Origin: Mesaphorura yosii
Taxonomy: Eukaryota > Arthropoda > Collembola > Poduromorpha > Tullbergiidae
Direction of reading: 5' to 3'
Assembly (NCBI GenBank): GCA_009869945.1
Contig: WIXG01000180.1
Span: 94,592 to 158,591 of the forward strand
Length of the DNA stretch: 64,000 bases
Below, piece after piece: positions 1 through 11,993 of the stretch; positions within the stretch are counted from its first letter, which is position 1; the number at the start of each line of letters is the position of its first letter. The notes under the pieces were generated by a model. It did not search any database. It had not been told where the DNA came from and was given only the letters and a program-made list of their open reading frames with translations. The position numbers and the translations under genes were made by a program.

Positions 1-582
1 TTTAATCCATCTAAATGTTGTGCATTCTTCCAATTTTTACCTCGCATGTCCCAGAAGCCAAGTGATCAGTCTTTAACTGCTGCTGCCTTTTTATGTCTAC
101 TCTTTTTTGAACAAGTGTTTTTGTAATTCTTCGAAATGCGCACAGGGACGATCACTTGGATTCGAATGCTGAAGAACGGATTTCAGTGACCATGTTGCGT
201 CTTACATTGCCGCCTTGACATCAAGTCTAACAATTCCTTTCTCCGCACTGAAATCCGTTTCTTACTTTTGTACACTTTGCTTGGCACGGTGACTTTTTAA
301 CTATTGAGGTCCAGTTCGTCCACTTAACTCGGGCTTTACGGTGTTTGCCAACTAACACAATTACTGATCAAAAATCCTTTTCTCTCTTTTCTACTTTCAC
401 TTACAATTTTGTACTTTTCAATCTCGCTTCTCGTCTTTTATCAAAACTTTTTCACACTTTTTATCATCTCAATGTTGCATCTTTCACTTCTTTCTCCACC
501 TTCTCTATAATCTGCATGCACTTAATTCGCCTGACTTGACAGATGCTTAATGACAGTGTTTATTGCACTCGTGATATTACAG
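1..582. other. Upstream/intronic sequence of the first partial gene
   Basis: I see no exon that I can support here. The stretch is T-rich around 360-530 and is probably intron of the gene whose last exons follow. The 64-codon open frame at 345-539 is low-complexity Phe/Ser/Thr and looks like chance. Confidence 0.35.
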
Positions 583-1230
583 AGGAACGCAGTCCAAGAG
601 CCCAACTCTAACACAAAGTCCAACCTTGTATGGTGACGCCATCAACGCAAGTTTGCAGGTTTGTCTATTTGTATCCCAGGAAGGGAATGGAATTGATTGC
701 ATTTAGAAGTGCTTGAGTTATGATCTGTTCTGCTAGGCTGCTTTGGCTGACAGCAACATGCCCTTCGGGTCAACCTTGAACGCCAGAAGTGTGAGCCCGG
801 ATCAGGCACCAGATTCACCACTCGAGCCGAGGTACGCGCCTTCATCCACAGAACGAATGTTCGAATATGAATGCAGAATAGCTAATTAGCAGTTGCCTGT
901 TATTGCAGATCGTCAAATGTGAGCCCGAGCGTGATTAAGCACGAGAACAGCAGCCCACTGAGCAACTCAAACGGAATGGTGCGACTGAGCCGGCAAGAGA
1001 CAATGGATCGAAGTGGCGAAATGCTGAATGCTCTAATCAGAAGGGAGTTTGGGTCAGGCGAGAGCAGTCGACATTATGAAATCTCATCTGACGGAGAGTC
1101 GATCGGTCAGGACGATCACGAGGACCTCGTCGGAATCGACAAGCGTGAGGATCTGGCAGAGGACTTGTCCTTCTCGTCGTCCTCTCACGCGGGGGACACG
1201 CGGTCATTAGTAGACAGTAGATCTGATTAA
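583..1230 (+). CDS. 3' end of an unrecognised gene (Ser/Pro-rich, acidic C-terminal tail), partial
   Basis: The best supported part is the last exon, 909-1230. It opens after an acceptor (ttattgcag) and runs 107 codons to a TAA. It is preceded by an exon at 754-831 (acceptor ctgacag, donor gtacgc) that joins it in phase 2. A further exon from 583 (ending at 627 or 658) is likely. The tail is Ser/Pro-rich at first (VSPDQAPDSP, then SPSVIKHENSSP) and ends acidic and Ser-rich (QDDHEDL, LSFSSSS). IKHE fits the sumoylation consensus (hydrophobic-K-x-E) beside SP sites, which is common in transcription regulators, but that is only a hint. The body of the gene lies upstream of or outside the window, and I do not recognise the family. 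Exon 2 is also open in a second frame that would stop early in exon 3 (see findings). Confidence 0.5.
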
Positions 1231-4200
1231 TAGCTTTAGCTTTCACTGTACTCTATTTGTCTTGTCGATATTTACTTTCTACCAGATTTGTGCAATACCA
1301 GTCATTCCAATTGTTATTCAGTAGAAACCGAAGTGTAATAGTTGGAACTATCATTCTTACTAATTTCTAAGTAGAATAAGAAAGTCGGTGCATCCGGATT
1401 CGTCCAAGAGTACATCCAAGGAATTGAATCAGCTAAAGAAACTCATGCTAATGGAATATGTCATGTATGTGCGCAATCATAATTTTAATGTATGTGCGGC
1501 TTGATGATGATGAAGCCAGCATGATCTTGAATTTGTGTCGGTAGATTATACTATTGTACGATGTGGTCAATTATTGTTAAGAATTATGTAGACTGTGGAA
1601 AGCACTTTCAGGTTTAAGAATGCTTCACAATTATGTCAAACAATGAACCCGAGACGCAAAGAAGAGTCAATCAATCCCATCCATCAGAATCACAAGCGCA
1701 GTTTAGAAATTAGGAGTTGAATGCCACCATCCATCAAACTACAATGCGTTGCTGGTGATTCGACTGACTCGAAAGAATTTCTAACGCTAAACTTGTAGAT
1801 GACAATGTTTATAGGACCATGCACATTCTAGGTACGCTAAACTGAGTAATTAGGCGTACATGGGTAATAGGTTTAAAGCATTGTGTTGTTCTCAATGGGT
1901 ATGTGGTAGAAATTTGGTTGCCCAACTTACTCCTGCTAGTTCAATGAAATAGTTCTAGGAAATCTTAAGATCTAGCTAAGCACCAAATAGCAATATTACT
2001 ACTACCAATCTCCTCATGTTCTCTATTCAGCTCTTTTCTTAAGGAGGCTTTGAGTCAACTGAAGAGTTTCTTATCCTGATCTTCAGTTCCAGGCAATTGC
2101 AAGTGAGATTAACAAATTGTTGTAGGTTGTACAAAGAAAATTCCTTTCAAGAGTTCCTCTTTAACACAATTATGGTTTCAAAGTTCCTACTTTCAGTTTG
2201 TCATGACCGTTCCGTTGCTGACTAGAGTTGAATTATATGTGAGAGTTAGACGGATCACCAGCTGAAAGGCAATACTAGTCGTGCGGAGGTTACTAACAAT
2301 TAGACTTTAAATTAATGGTAATTTATGAAGGAAGCACAGAGCTCCCCAGAATCGTCCTCTTCTCGTAATTACTCTGTTGCTTGTACACGAAATCGTAATC
2401 GTAGTTATAAAGTCATGAATCACCCCGAAATGGGTAACTGAACTTGTCGAACAAACTAGACGTAAACTTAAAGTTGACTGTTTCCAGTTTTGTATAAAGT
2501 CAAGTGAATGTCTTCGTTTCCGCGAGTGGAATTGTGCACGCGCGAATGCGTCTTGGGGTAAGATGATACTCTGTTTATTGCTTAATCGCTACTGTTAAGG
2601 ATTTAGGAATTAGTTGTAGATGATCAATTTACGATTACCGGTATTTATGGGCAGGAAGTCAGCACGCTATAGTACGGTCTGTTATCATACGCTAATTGCT
2701 AATGAAATCGTGTGTAGGATAAACAGATTAGTGAATTGGAAGTTTGTCTATTTGATTTATCAGGAGTAGGAATTTAATCACAGTACAGAAATGGCAAGTC
2801 GTACACTTGATTATCTGCACGCATAGATAAAATTAAAATAGTTAGTTACAGTAATGACATTATTATGTAGGCACATTCCAGCGATCAGGTTTCTTTACAA
2901 TGTATTACACCACGCATATGCAGCAATAAAAATAACATTTTACATTGTGCATCACACCGTCTCCGCAATACAAAATATAACATGTGCCGTTACACAAAGT
3001 TGTGGAATAGGAAACTGAACTTGGGATTACTATGATTTTAAGCAGACGAATATCTTGTCATTGTTGGAATGTTTTGAATGTACATTGGTTGCTAGATTTA
3101 CGTTTTAGAACTGATTAACCTCTTCTGGATTATCCGTTCCGGCATTATCATGCCAGAAAATACAAATACGGACTCAATAATTTAGACGACCAAATCATTT
3201 GGAGTAGACAGATCGCGTCAAGTTAGCAATAGCCTGGTGCGCTACGCTACAATCTGCAATATGATGACACTGCTGACTGATGTTCGTTAATCATTTTGAG
3301 ATTTGGAGGGAATCGAAGCGATTGGTTGAGTTGGCCACTAATCGTGCCTCGAAGAGCCGTACAGAAGAGTTTTCAAACAACAGTGTTGTCCGTTGCTAAC
3401 CTACACAGCCCACACTGCTCAGTATTTTTGCATGACTCTTCTGACTTTGCTTTCGCTACGCACTCGGCACTCCTTCCGTACCCGTTGTGGCAGTGGCACA
3501 GCGTATGTCAGTAAGTGGTGGTGAACTGTATAGCTACAGACGGCCTGAAGTGTTAATAAAATTATTACATAAGACAGCATCATTATTATTGTGAGCATTT
3601 TTTGTGAGGCTATTGTAAACTGTGCTACGGCTGGCAAAGTAATAAAAAATCCAGGCAGGTTAATCAGCATGAGGTGTTTAAGAACAGAGAGTTCCCTGAT
3701 GTGTGTATACAATTCAGTTGTGGGCTGCAAATTATATAATTATTCTTTACAACAGAAACTCAACATGTAGATACTAATAGACGGACAACCAAAGTAAGTA
3801 ACCAAATGTGCACTCTTTAGCAGTGATTTCTGTGTACATATTTTGCGTATAATTAAATCTTCTGCCTCCACAATTAGCATGCAATGCAAGTGTGTCCTAC
3901 ACATTTGTAGATAAAATTATATAGCTAGTTTTATGGTTCTCAGTTGGCCTTGTACCACGTTTTACATTGGACCTCTGGCAATTTGCTTTCCTGTCCTTTG
4001 TCTGCGAATTGGGTTGCTGAATACTTTAAAGTTAGAATGTAGAACTAGCAGTATTGACACAGAAACGCAGAATCTCCACAGACAATTCCCTGGAACTATT
4101 TGTCAACAATTTTTAGTCCGTGCCACAAACTCTTCAGAATCCGAAACAGTGACATATATTCAGTAGGGTAGCAGTTTGTCAAGCAATCTGTGTGCTGTTG

Positions 4201-4323
4201 ATGAAGGTGACACTATAAATAGAGTATTCAGTATTTGGTGACGCAGCAGCTAGCGTAATTGTGCTTCAGAATGATCAGAATAGTATGATCACTGGTGGTT
4301 CTGATTATGCTTCCAGTTGAACG
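1231..4323. other. Intergenic: 3'UTR of first gene and 5' region of CDC14
   Basis: About 3.1 kb, AT-rich, with no open frame that resembles a protein. The short frames at 3296-3514, 3419-3730 (-) and 3933-4166 show no family features and no convincing splice partners. The stretch must hold the 3'UTR and poly(A) site of the upstream gene and the promoter/5'UTR of CDC14, but I could not place them. Confidence 0.5.
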
Positions 4324-7300
4324 ATGACAACTTCAAGCAGTTTCTTGACCACTTCATACTCCGATATGGCTGGCGACAGTGACAACAACAACGTGTCTTC
4401 GGGTTCGTCAGTGGGTGACGACCTAAGGGAAAGCACAATTTTGTATGCTGCAGAGATACTTGCAGGTACGTTTTCATCAATTTTAATTTTATTGGACTAG
4501 TTAGTTTGACTTACCAGCTTTGCACTCTTCTTTCCCAGATCGTCTTTACTTTGCAACTTTGAAATCCAATATCAAACTCAAGTCCACGACGAACACCCAC
4601 TACTTTACGATTGATGATGAGCTTGTTTACGAAAACTTCAATTCCGACTTCGGCCCTTTGAACTTGGCTATGCTGTTCCGGTACTGTCTGAAAGTGAATT
4701 CAAAGTTAAGGGTAAGAGCGATTTGCAGGCATATGAAAACCATGAGTCAACACAGTACGTAATTTTAATTACTTACTTCATTCCACAGAGTGCTTCTTTA
4801 TGTCGCAAAAGAATAATTCACTACACCAGTTCCGATCCACAGAAGAGAGTGAATGCAGCTTTTCTCGTCGGTGCGTACTCGGTGAGTCCGTTTCTCCTGA
4901 AATTCCAAAATGCAAAGTTAAACTAACTTCCTCCATTGTAATTGTCAGATAATATATTTGAAAAAAACTCCTCAAGAGGCATACCGGAACTTGGTCGGGC
5001 CACATACGCCGAGCTTCATTCCTTTCAGGTACCCAAGTTTATTCCGAATTTTCGTAATATTTAAGTAACTGGTGTTAATGCTGCTGCGTCCTCTCACTTT
5101 TGCAGAGATGCTTCGTTTGGTTCAGCTTCATTTCACATAACGCTGCTGGATGTGCTGTGCGGTCTACACAAGGCAATGGAAAACAAATTTTTCGATTTTA
5201 CAGACTTCGACTGTGCAGAATATGAATACTACGAGGTGGAGTACTGATTAAGCCAAGCAAAACCGCATACATCTAAGCTTTAATTCAATTCAATTTCGCA
5301 TACAGAAAGTAGAACATGCGGATTTAAATTGGATTCTGCCCGAAAAATTTATCGCGTTTTGCGGTCCGCATAACAAAACGAAGATCCTGAATGGATATCC
5401 CCTGCATGCTCCAGAAGCATACTTCCATTATTACAAGAAGAACAATGTGAAGTGCATAGTGAGACTAAATCGTGAGTCCCCTTTTTTCTTCAAATTTCGA
5501 CGGATAAGTTTTATGGCTTATGTAATGGTATGAACACAGGGCATATTTACGATGCCACAAGATTTGTGAATGCTGGGTTTGAGCATAAAGACCTGTTCTT
5601 CACTGACGGCAGCACACCGAGCGATTCCATATTGGACCAGTTTCTGGAATTATCAGAAAACACCGACGGGGCAATTGCAGTACATTGCAAGGGTAAATCT
5701 TGTGTCTCAAGGCGACAATTATGTTTCCAGCGCGCAAAAGCGGTGTCTTTCATCACTAACTCTTCTTTCGTTGATAGCTGGGCTCGGGCGAACGGGATCT
5801 CTAATTGGCTGCTTCATCATGAAACACTATCATTTCACGGCAAGAGAGGCGATCGCCTGGGTTCGACTTTGCAGACCGGGCTCTGTCATTGGAATGCAAC
5901 AAGAATGGTTGGAAGAGTAAGTTCTGACGTACATCAGACATCAATTCGGCCCTCTGTACTAAAATATTTCTTTGCATTTCCAGGAAGCAGTCGACGCTTT
6001 GGGAGTTTGGTGCGAAATCAACAGTGTCCGTGCCAAGAGCGAAATTCCCAATTTACAGTCATAAACGAAGACTCGTAGACTCCTCCAGCATGTTGTCTTC
6101 AAGTCCAGACAACGTGAAGACCATATTGGCTCAGGTTGATTCCATGAGACTGGAAGATGGAGATGTCAATGGAGAGGTACGGCTCTTACTACTATCATAT
6201 GTTAATTACACCACAAGGCTTCACGGTATTTAATTCACTTGTCTTGCGCAGACGTCTCCTGACGACAATGATAACACTGAAGTGGATGATGAGAACAACT
6301 TGACTCAGGGTGATATGTTGAACAGAATTAAGGCGTTTCGGCAGTAAGTATTACAACATAGAAAAATAAATGAGAGTTTGTAGACTAGACATAAACTAAA
6401 TGTTAGCAGTCCTAACATATTTTACACTTTCAGAAATCATTTGCCCCTCAAGGGAGTGAACGCGAGAAAGATTACTCCTGCGGAGACCACAAAAGCGAAG
6501 GAAGCAGTAAGGTTAAAGCGAACCGCAGCACCTTACTCGGCCGCTGCGAACGCAACAAAGAGGTGCGTAGGATAAGTGCCGTGCGTGTGTCTCATTGCTT
6601 TGCTGCAGCTTTTGGCATCTGACATTTCTGGAACCTTCTGTTTATTATTTACATTCTGCTTGCCTAACGTGTGCCACACTCGAACGCAATCGCTTACATT
6701 TCTTGCTTTCTTTAATCTAGCTTCTTTTATCGTATCTCGCTTTCGCAAACGATATGCGTAAATTAGTAGAATAGTACGAATATTTGATCGAGTGTGTTTT
6801 AGTTTACTTTTTCCTCCGTGAAACTGCACTCCCCGTTAGACGTTATAAAGTTCTCTTCTCAGGCACCTCGAACTCTCTAGTTCAACAGTAACATCTTGTT
6901 GCAAGAGTACTCAAGTTCAATCCCTCGAATGCCTTCAAAATAGACCAGAAATTTTCATGTGGTTGTTTTCAAGAAAACTTTGAGATTCCATTTCAACATC
7001 CAAGAATTGTCACAAATTTCTAATCACAAGTTTCATAAGTTCTGATTTTTAGAATAGTTTTAAAGTTAGTGAATTAACTGCCATTGCCACATTGCCCACA
7101 CACGCCGTTTACTAAATAACGGACGATAACACGCTTTTGATGTGGTCTTTGCACTAATTGATTGCCTGGAGATTTGCATTGGAGTGCATTTCATGGAAGT
7201 AACGGCATATGCTGATATTCTCTTTCTCTGGTCTTTTATGCTGCTATCTCTGGATTTGTCGGAGCTAGGCCGAACAGGGGCTCTAGTAATGGTTCTGGGT

Positions 7301-7842
7301 CTGCACGGCTACTTACACTATCAAAAGTGACATTACCTAGTGGGGATGACTTGAGCACTGATCTCAGCTTAGACCCAAGTCCACCTCCACCTGAGGAACC
7401 TAAACCGAATCCTTCTGTCTCATGTAGTCGGAGCTCTGGAGTTGCAATTGAAGTTCCGCCTAATCGTCCTATTACACGATCGTTCTCAAGATTGGCGACA
7501 CCGAAAGACCCGCATAACCCATTACCAAGGACGTTGCGTGCTAAAGTCAGAAATCCTCTCACCACAGACCGCGTTTCGCTTCCACCCGTTCCAAAATTTC
7601 CACTAAGTAAACCTGGATCTTCAATGCGCTCAGAAGCTAGTTCTCCAACACAAAAACTCCCGACAAATGTGAACAAGTCAAACCAGTCCCCATCCCCAAG
7701 CACCCGGGTTAACACAAGGTCATCTGCGCGTATCCTCAACGCTGCCACTAACAAGAAACTCAAAAGTTACGCTGCTTTAGATAATAATGCGAACAACGCG
7801 TCAATAACATCGCAGGAGACTGCGACCACGTCAGCAACTTGA
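4324..7842 (+). CDS. CDC14: CDC14 dual-specificity protein phosphatase, 12 coding exons, complete
   Basis: CDC14 phosphatases remove phosphate from Cdk-type pSer-Pro sites and act in cell-cycle exit, centrosome/cilia and DNA repair. Exons: 4324-4465, 4539-4711, 4789-4881, 4949-5028, 5106-5235, 5306-5471, 5540-5692, 5778-5916, 5984-6176, 6252-6343, 6434-6562, 7269-7842. All phases agree, giving about 687 residues. The N-terminal non-catalytic phosphatase-like domain (about 50-200) has [23 protein letters not shown] and [13 protein letters not shown]. The catalytic domain follows, with DGSTPSD and the P-loop HCKAGLGRTG (Cys311, Arg317), so it should be active. Then come [15 protein letters not shown] and the conserved [15 protein letters not shown]. 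The last 200 residues are a disordered Ser/Pro/Thr/Asn tail, poorly conserved as usual for CDC14. The start is the first ATG in frame, giving a short acidic/Ser-rich leader. Animal CDC14 proteins are typically 450-620 residues, so this one has a long tail. Confidence 0.93.
6563..7268 (+). other. Long last intron of CDC14
   Basis: Donor ag|gtgcgt at 6563 and acceptor gctag at 7268, both phase 2. At 706 nt it is far longer than the other CDC14 introns (about 60-105 nt). It contains no convincing extra exon. A second in-frame acceptor, AACAG, lies 9 nt downstream. Confidence 0.6.
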
Positions 7843-10499
7843 AAAACATTCGTAACACATGAGCAGAACTGTCTATCGTTCTAACGATGCGGAGGCTTCT
7901 TACTTTTATAAAAATCTGATGTGACGCTACTCTGCTAATCTCACAAATCAATCATTTCTAACCTGAGAATTGGGCTACAATGGCAAACATTTGCTATCGC
8001 CAAGCAGTGCATGATTTCAGACTATCAGACTTTTAGGAACTCTGCTTATGTGCTTACAAACATCTCATAATTAATATTTGTAGTTCTATAGAGTTTGTGC
8101 CAGCACCTTTACCAAAGATGAACCAAACGCTAATGCTTTCACTCTGACTATCATTAACGTACACATTAACGTTTATGTATTATTAAAAGTTACCAAATCA
8201 AAAAACAAAGTAAAGTGTCTAGTTACCTGCTAACCCTCTAGGAGCCCAAGCACGGTTTAGACTTTTGTTAGCGAACTTCAAATTAATTTCGAAAACGAAT
8301 TTCCCATGCTAGCTTTACTTCTCGTCACTTGAATACAACTAACTTATAAACCATAACGATAGAGCTCCTTGACACAACCTTCAACAAGCTAATTTCATTG
8401 GAAAAAGCTTCGCCAACTGTTGGAAACCAAAACTAAAGCACGGTGCAAACAAACTCTTTTCTCTAATCTAATCTATCAAGGATGCTTCTTAAACTTACCC
8501 GTGTAGTAGCGCGCTGTGTTCCCACTTGTTGGGTCGTTGTCGTCGAGTTCTTCTGTGTTAAATGTTGTATTTCTGAGTGTGATTTAGAATACCTTTAATA
8601 CTTTTAGTAATAAGGCGAAGCAACTGGGAGTGACGACGGCTGGGAAAAGGAGCTGGAGCATTCCTGGGGCGACTGGACAACTATTGTCAGGAGCAAGACC
8701 AAGATGATTCGAGCAAACGGACGAACTTCGAACGTTCGAACCCTTTTCCTTCGCTGAGCTGTCGGGAAATTGACTAACAATTATTACTTAAAATGAGTGG
8801 CTAGACTTTTTCTGGTGTGTGCATTGCAGTACGTACGGCTCAGTGCCGGATACTTTCTTTCTTTCTCGCATTCACTGGGTGCATGAACACGAATTCTTGA
8901 CCAGAATCTTAAAACTTTTCTTTTGCTATGACTTATGTTCTAAATGAATATTAAATCCCTGCCTATGCTTTTGTGTTGATGATCAATTGATCTTCATTAC
9001 GGTACAATCTTATATTTTGATGATGTTTCAGTTGCATTTTCTGCTCTGTGTTTCGTTTTACGATAATCATTTACGGACAAGCCGTTCGTCGTACAATTAC
9101 ATGTATACAAGATTCAGATCTGCAATATGCTGTAGTCAGGAAATCGCCAAATCGTTAATTTTTTATTAGACCTCAGTACTTCCTTTTAGTCACGTTTATA
9201 CTTCTGTAAATAGTTGCGTTCAGTCTTCCCATCCCACCATTCCTTATTTGTGTTTTGTTCCAAATACGAATAGCAGGTCGACAGTCTTTTACGCTGGGTT
9301 AATTTAAAACTCAAGTCTAATCCAGGTTAATCGTCGCAATTTGACAAACATGTGATGAAAGAAAGTGAGTTATTAGTCTAGTAATTTGGGTTACGTACCA
9401 ATTTTAATTGAGATCGTAGAAGGACACATTTTAACTTTATTTTAGGAGCATAGCAAGGGCGGAATCTAATGGTGATTCACACATGGCCCCCTTTCACTAG
9501 TTTCTGATAGGAATGTATGTCAATGGAGTATGGAGTCTAGTGTCCCAGTTCAAATGAATGGAGTAACGTAACGCAAGAGATTCATTTCGTACGGTTTATA
9601 GAACTTCTAAATTCGTAATCGTAGGCACCTGTCAAGAATAAAATTCTTTGGAATTGTGAATATTTTTATTAGGGATAGCGTTGGCAATCTGAGAGGCTGG
9701 ACGCTGGAGGAAGGTTATTGAAGTCATGTAACAACGGTGTAACAGAATGGAGTTGTCTATTGGCTCGGTTAGTATTGCTCTCGCTCTCGAGATACTTTAT
9801 GAAAATGTATAGATTTAGATCAAACTCGAAAGATATGACTATATGAAAGCACAGAATAAACTTTATCTTTGTGTAAGGTAACGAGGTCGAGAGAAGGACC
9901 TTAAAATAAAGATGAATCACTTGTTTTCGATGAATGCATTTAATTAACTTGGATTTACGATCCGTGGCCTTCGGCAATTCATTCGTTCGAATTCTAGTTC
10001 TATTGACGTTTTCCGCTCAAAGGCCCCGGTACAGAGTTGAAGGCTGTGGTGAACAAAGACTTAAAAGAAAAGCTGCTGCAGTGACTAATTCTGTTGCAGA
10101 AACAAAAGCTCGGTGCAAAGCAACCAATCGTTCAGCTGGCTCAGCATTTTCATGATTCACATTCTGGTTTGTAAAAATTTCCAACTCGAGTTGCAGACTA
10201 AAAGTTCATTCACTTTTGGTCTGCGCAGTCACTCAGTCAGTAATTGCAATATTGCAAACCGACTCGTCAGAGGCCTAGTCGATCTGTATCAGTTCTAAAC
10301 ATATTTAACGAAACGTGGGCTGCAATTTAAGTCGACATCAACTTTAGTTTGTTCGGTTTTAGCATACTTTTGTTTAAATCGATCTAATAAAAGCCTAACG
10401 TTCTTCCCTATTCGCGGAAAGTGATTTGCTAATCGCAACCTCGGTGCTGTACTGATTCTGGTGTTCTGATTCCACGTGCATTAACAAATAATTACAAAA
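7843..10499. other. Intergenic between CDC14 and CZIB
   Basis: About 2.66 kb. It must contain the CDC14 3'UTR and the CZIB promoter. The small open frames (for example 8987-9169, 9669-9977 minus, 9934-10155) do not look like proteins. Around 8500-8780 the sequence is more GC-rich, with a minus-strand GTAAGTTT donor-like site near 8502. That could mark the first exon of an antisense transcript, but nothing coding follows. Confidence 0.45.
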
Positions 10500-11400
10500 A
10501 TGGTGGTAAGTACTCATTCGTACAATTCGAAAATTAGTTTCATAGAGTTGTAACATTAATGGTTCCTTTATCCCGTTTTCTTGACTTTTAGAAACTGCAG
10601 CTGGAAATTGCAATGCAACTGGAGAATGTAAAGAAAGTCGAGGTAAGCTGGTCTATTTTTACTTACTAGTGGAAATCACGCTGGCTGAGAAGTTGAGATA
10701 ACGTGCTCGACCGATTTTTTCAGGCGAACGCTGATAAGACATGGTTTCTGAAGGTAGCGAACGAATTTTGCAGCATCACTGTACCATTGACTCTTCTAAA
10801 AGTCCGTCGTTCGATTTACTAGATCTGTTGTAACAATTGCCAAGAAGTATCGCCGAAATGGCATGGGATTACTGTGACAGATGTTAGTCAAAGAGGAAGG
10901 GCTCAGTTCAATTTCCTCTTTGTTTGTCCGATGTGCAAACGCCAGTCAACGATTAGTAAGTTCTTCGCATGTTCTTTGTTGGCTAACGCGGATTCACTTG
11001 TAAGGGCTTTCAAAAAGTTCCACGTAGACAACTAGTACTGTGAGAGTGTATTATATCAGAAACTGTCATTTTTCAGACATTCTGCCAGAAACGTTGAAAC
11101 CGTACATACATGATGAGAAGGCAGACTTCTTCCAGCCATTGGTAGGAACATATACTGAATTATGTGATATTTCTATCGAAGAGGTGCTATAATCTTGTCA
11201 TACAATTTTGTCAGATCACTTTTGAAGTTCGAGGTTTGGACTTGGTTAGCTTCGACCCGAGAGGGGAGTGGACTGTCACCAGTCACAAGAAGACATTCTC
11301 AGATGTAACAATTGAAGGCGAAGATTGGGCAGATTATGATGATCAAGATAATTGCCCCGTCTCAATACTTTCTTTCTCTCACAAATTCACACAAGTTTAA
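10500..11400 (+). CDS. CZIB: CXXC zinc-binding protein of the C1orf123/UPF0587 (CZIB) family, complete
   Basis: A small eukaryotic zinc-binding protein of poorly known function. Exons: 10500-10505 (only ATG GTG), 10592-10642, 10724-10753, 10823-10955, 11077-11141, 11215-11400, in consistent phase, giving about 156 residues against 160 in human. Two CxxC pairs form the zinc site: Cys32/Cys35 (CNNC) and Cys64/Cys67 (CPMC). The C-terminal half has the family wording FEVRGLDLVSFDPRGEW and EDWADYDD, ending in a beta-strand motif like the human HQF tail. The first exon carries only two codons, and one exon is just 30 nt, so gene predictors could easily miss the N-terminus. It is convergent with MYG1, whose stop lies about 590 nt away. 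Confidence 0.9.
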
Positions 11401-11574
11401 AGCTCTCAGCTATACCATCAAACAGCGTTCATCACAAAACAAACAGCAACTAAGGTGGTTCAGGAGAGGTTAAGACTGCAACCGCTACCATGAAACGAAA
11501 AACCAAAACGAACATTTTAACAAAACAATCAATACAATACTTTCTTATACACTTGTGTGCATTCAATATTTTGA

Positions 11575-11580
11575 AATAAA
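11575..11580 (+). terminator. Poly(A) signal AATAAA for CZIB
   Basis: AATAAA lies 175 nt after the CZIB stop in a T/A-rich setting. It is a likely cleavage/polyadenylation signal. Confidence 0.6.
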
Positions 11581-11825
11581 AAGTTTATATTTTAGTATCG
11601 CGTTATTAATCATGGAATTTAGGGTTCTACATTATTGTGCCTTTATGTCGCTTCACTCCTAAATGGGGAGCCTATTTTTCAAAAGCAATAAAGTTACCCT
11701 ATTATATTTTCACGTTCTGATTGGCTTGATTATTGAAATAGATTTGTGGAATCGGATGTAGACATCTGTGTACTCAAAGTGTGGAAGTATAAAACACAGA
11801 ACAAGTCTACTGAAAATTTTATATG

Positions 11826-11831
11826 TTTATT
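11826..11831 (-). terminator. Poly(A) signal for MYG1 (AATAAA on the minus strand)
   Basis: TTTATT on the plus strand lies 163 nt downstream of the MYG1 stop. Together with the CZIB signal it leaves about 250 nt between the two convergent 3' ends. Confidence 0.5.
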
Positions 11832-11993
11832 TTCTTAATTTTAGAGCCGATGTCAGAGTTGATTACGATCAGTTGATACCCTCTTCTTTTTCATGTGTTG
11901 ATAAAATTTAATAGATTTGGTGAACAGACCAAAAATGCAAACATAATATATAAGTAAAAAAGGCACATAGCATTATTTGAATAGGGTGGAACT

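Noticed and set aside
7236-7763. 175-codon minus-strand open frame opposite the last CDC14 exon
   Set aside because: It is the shadow of the codon-biased, Pro/Ser-rich CDC14 tail; Gly/Leu/Arg-rich with no domain, while the plus frame joins in phase to the phosphatase.
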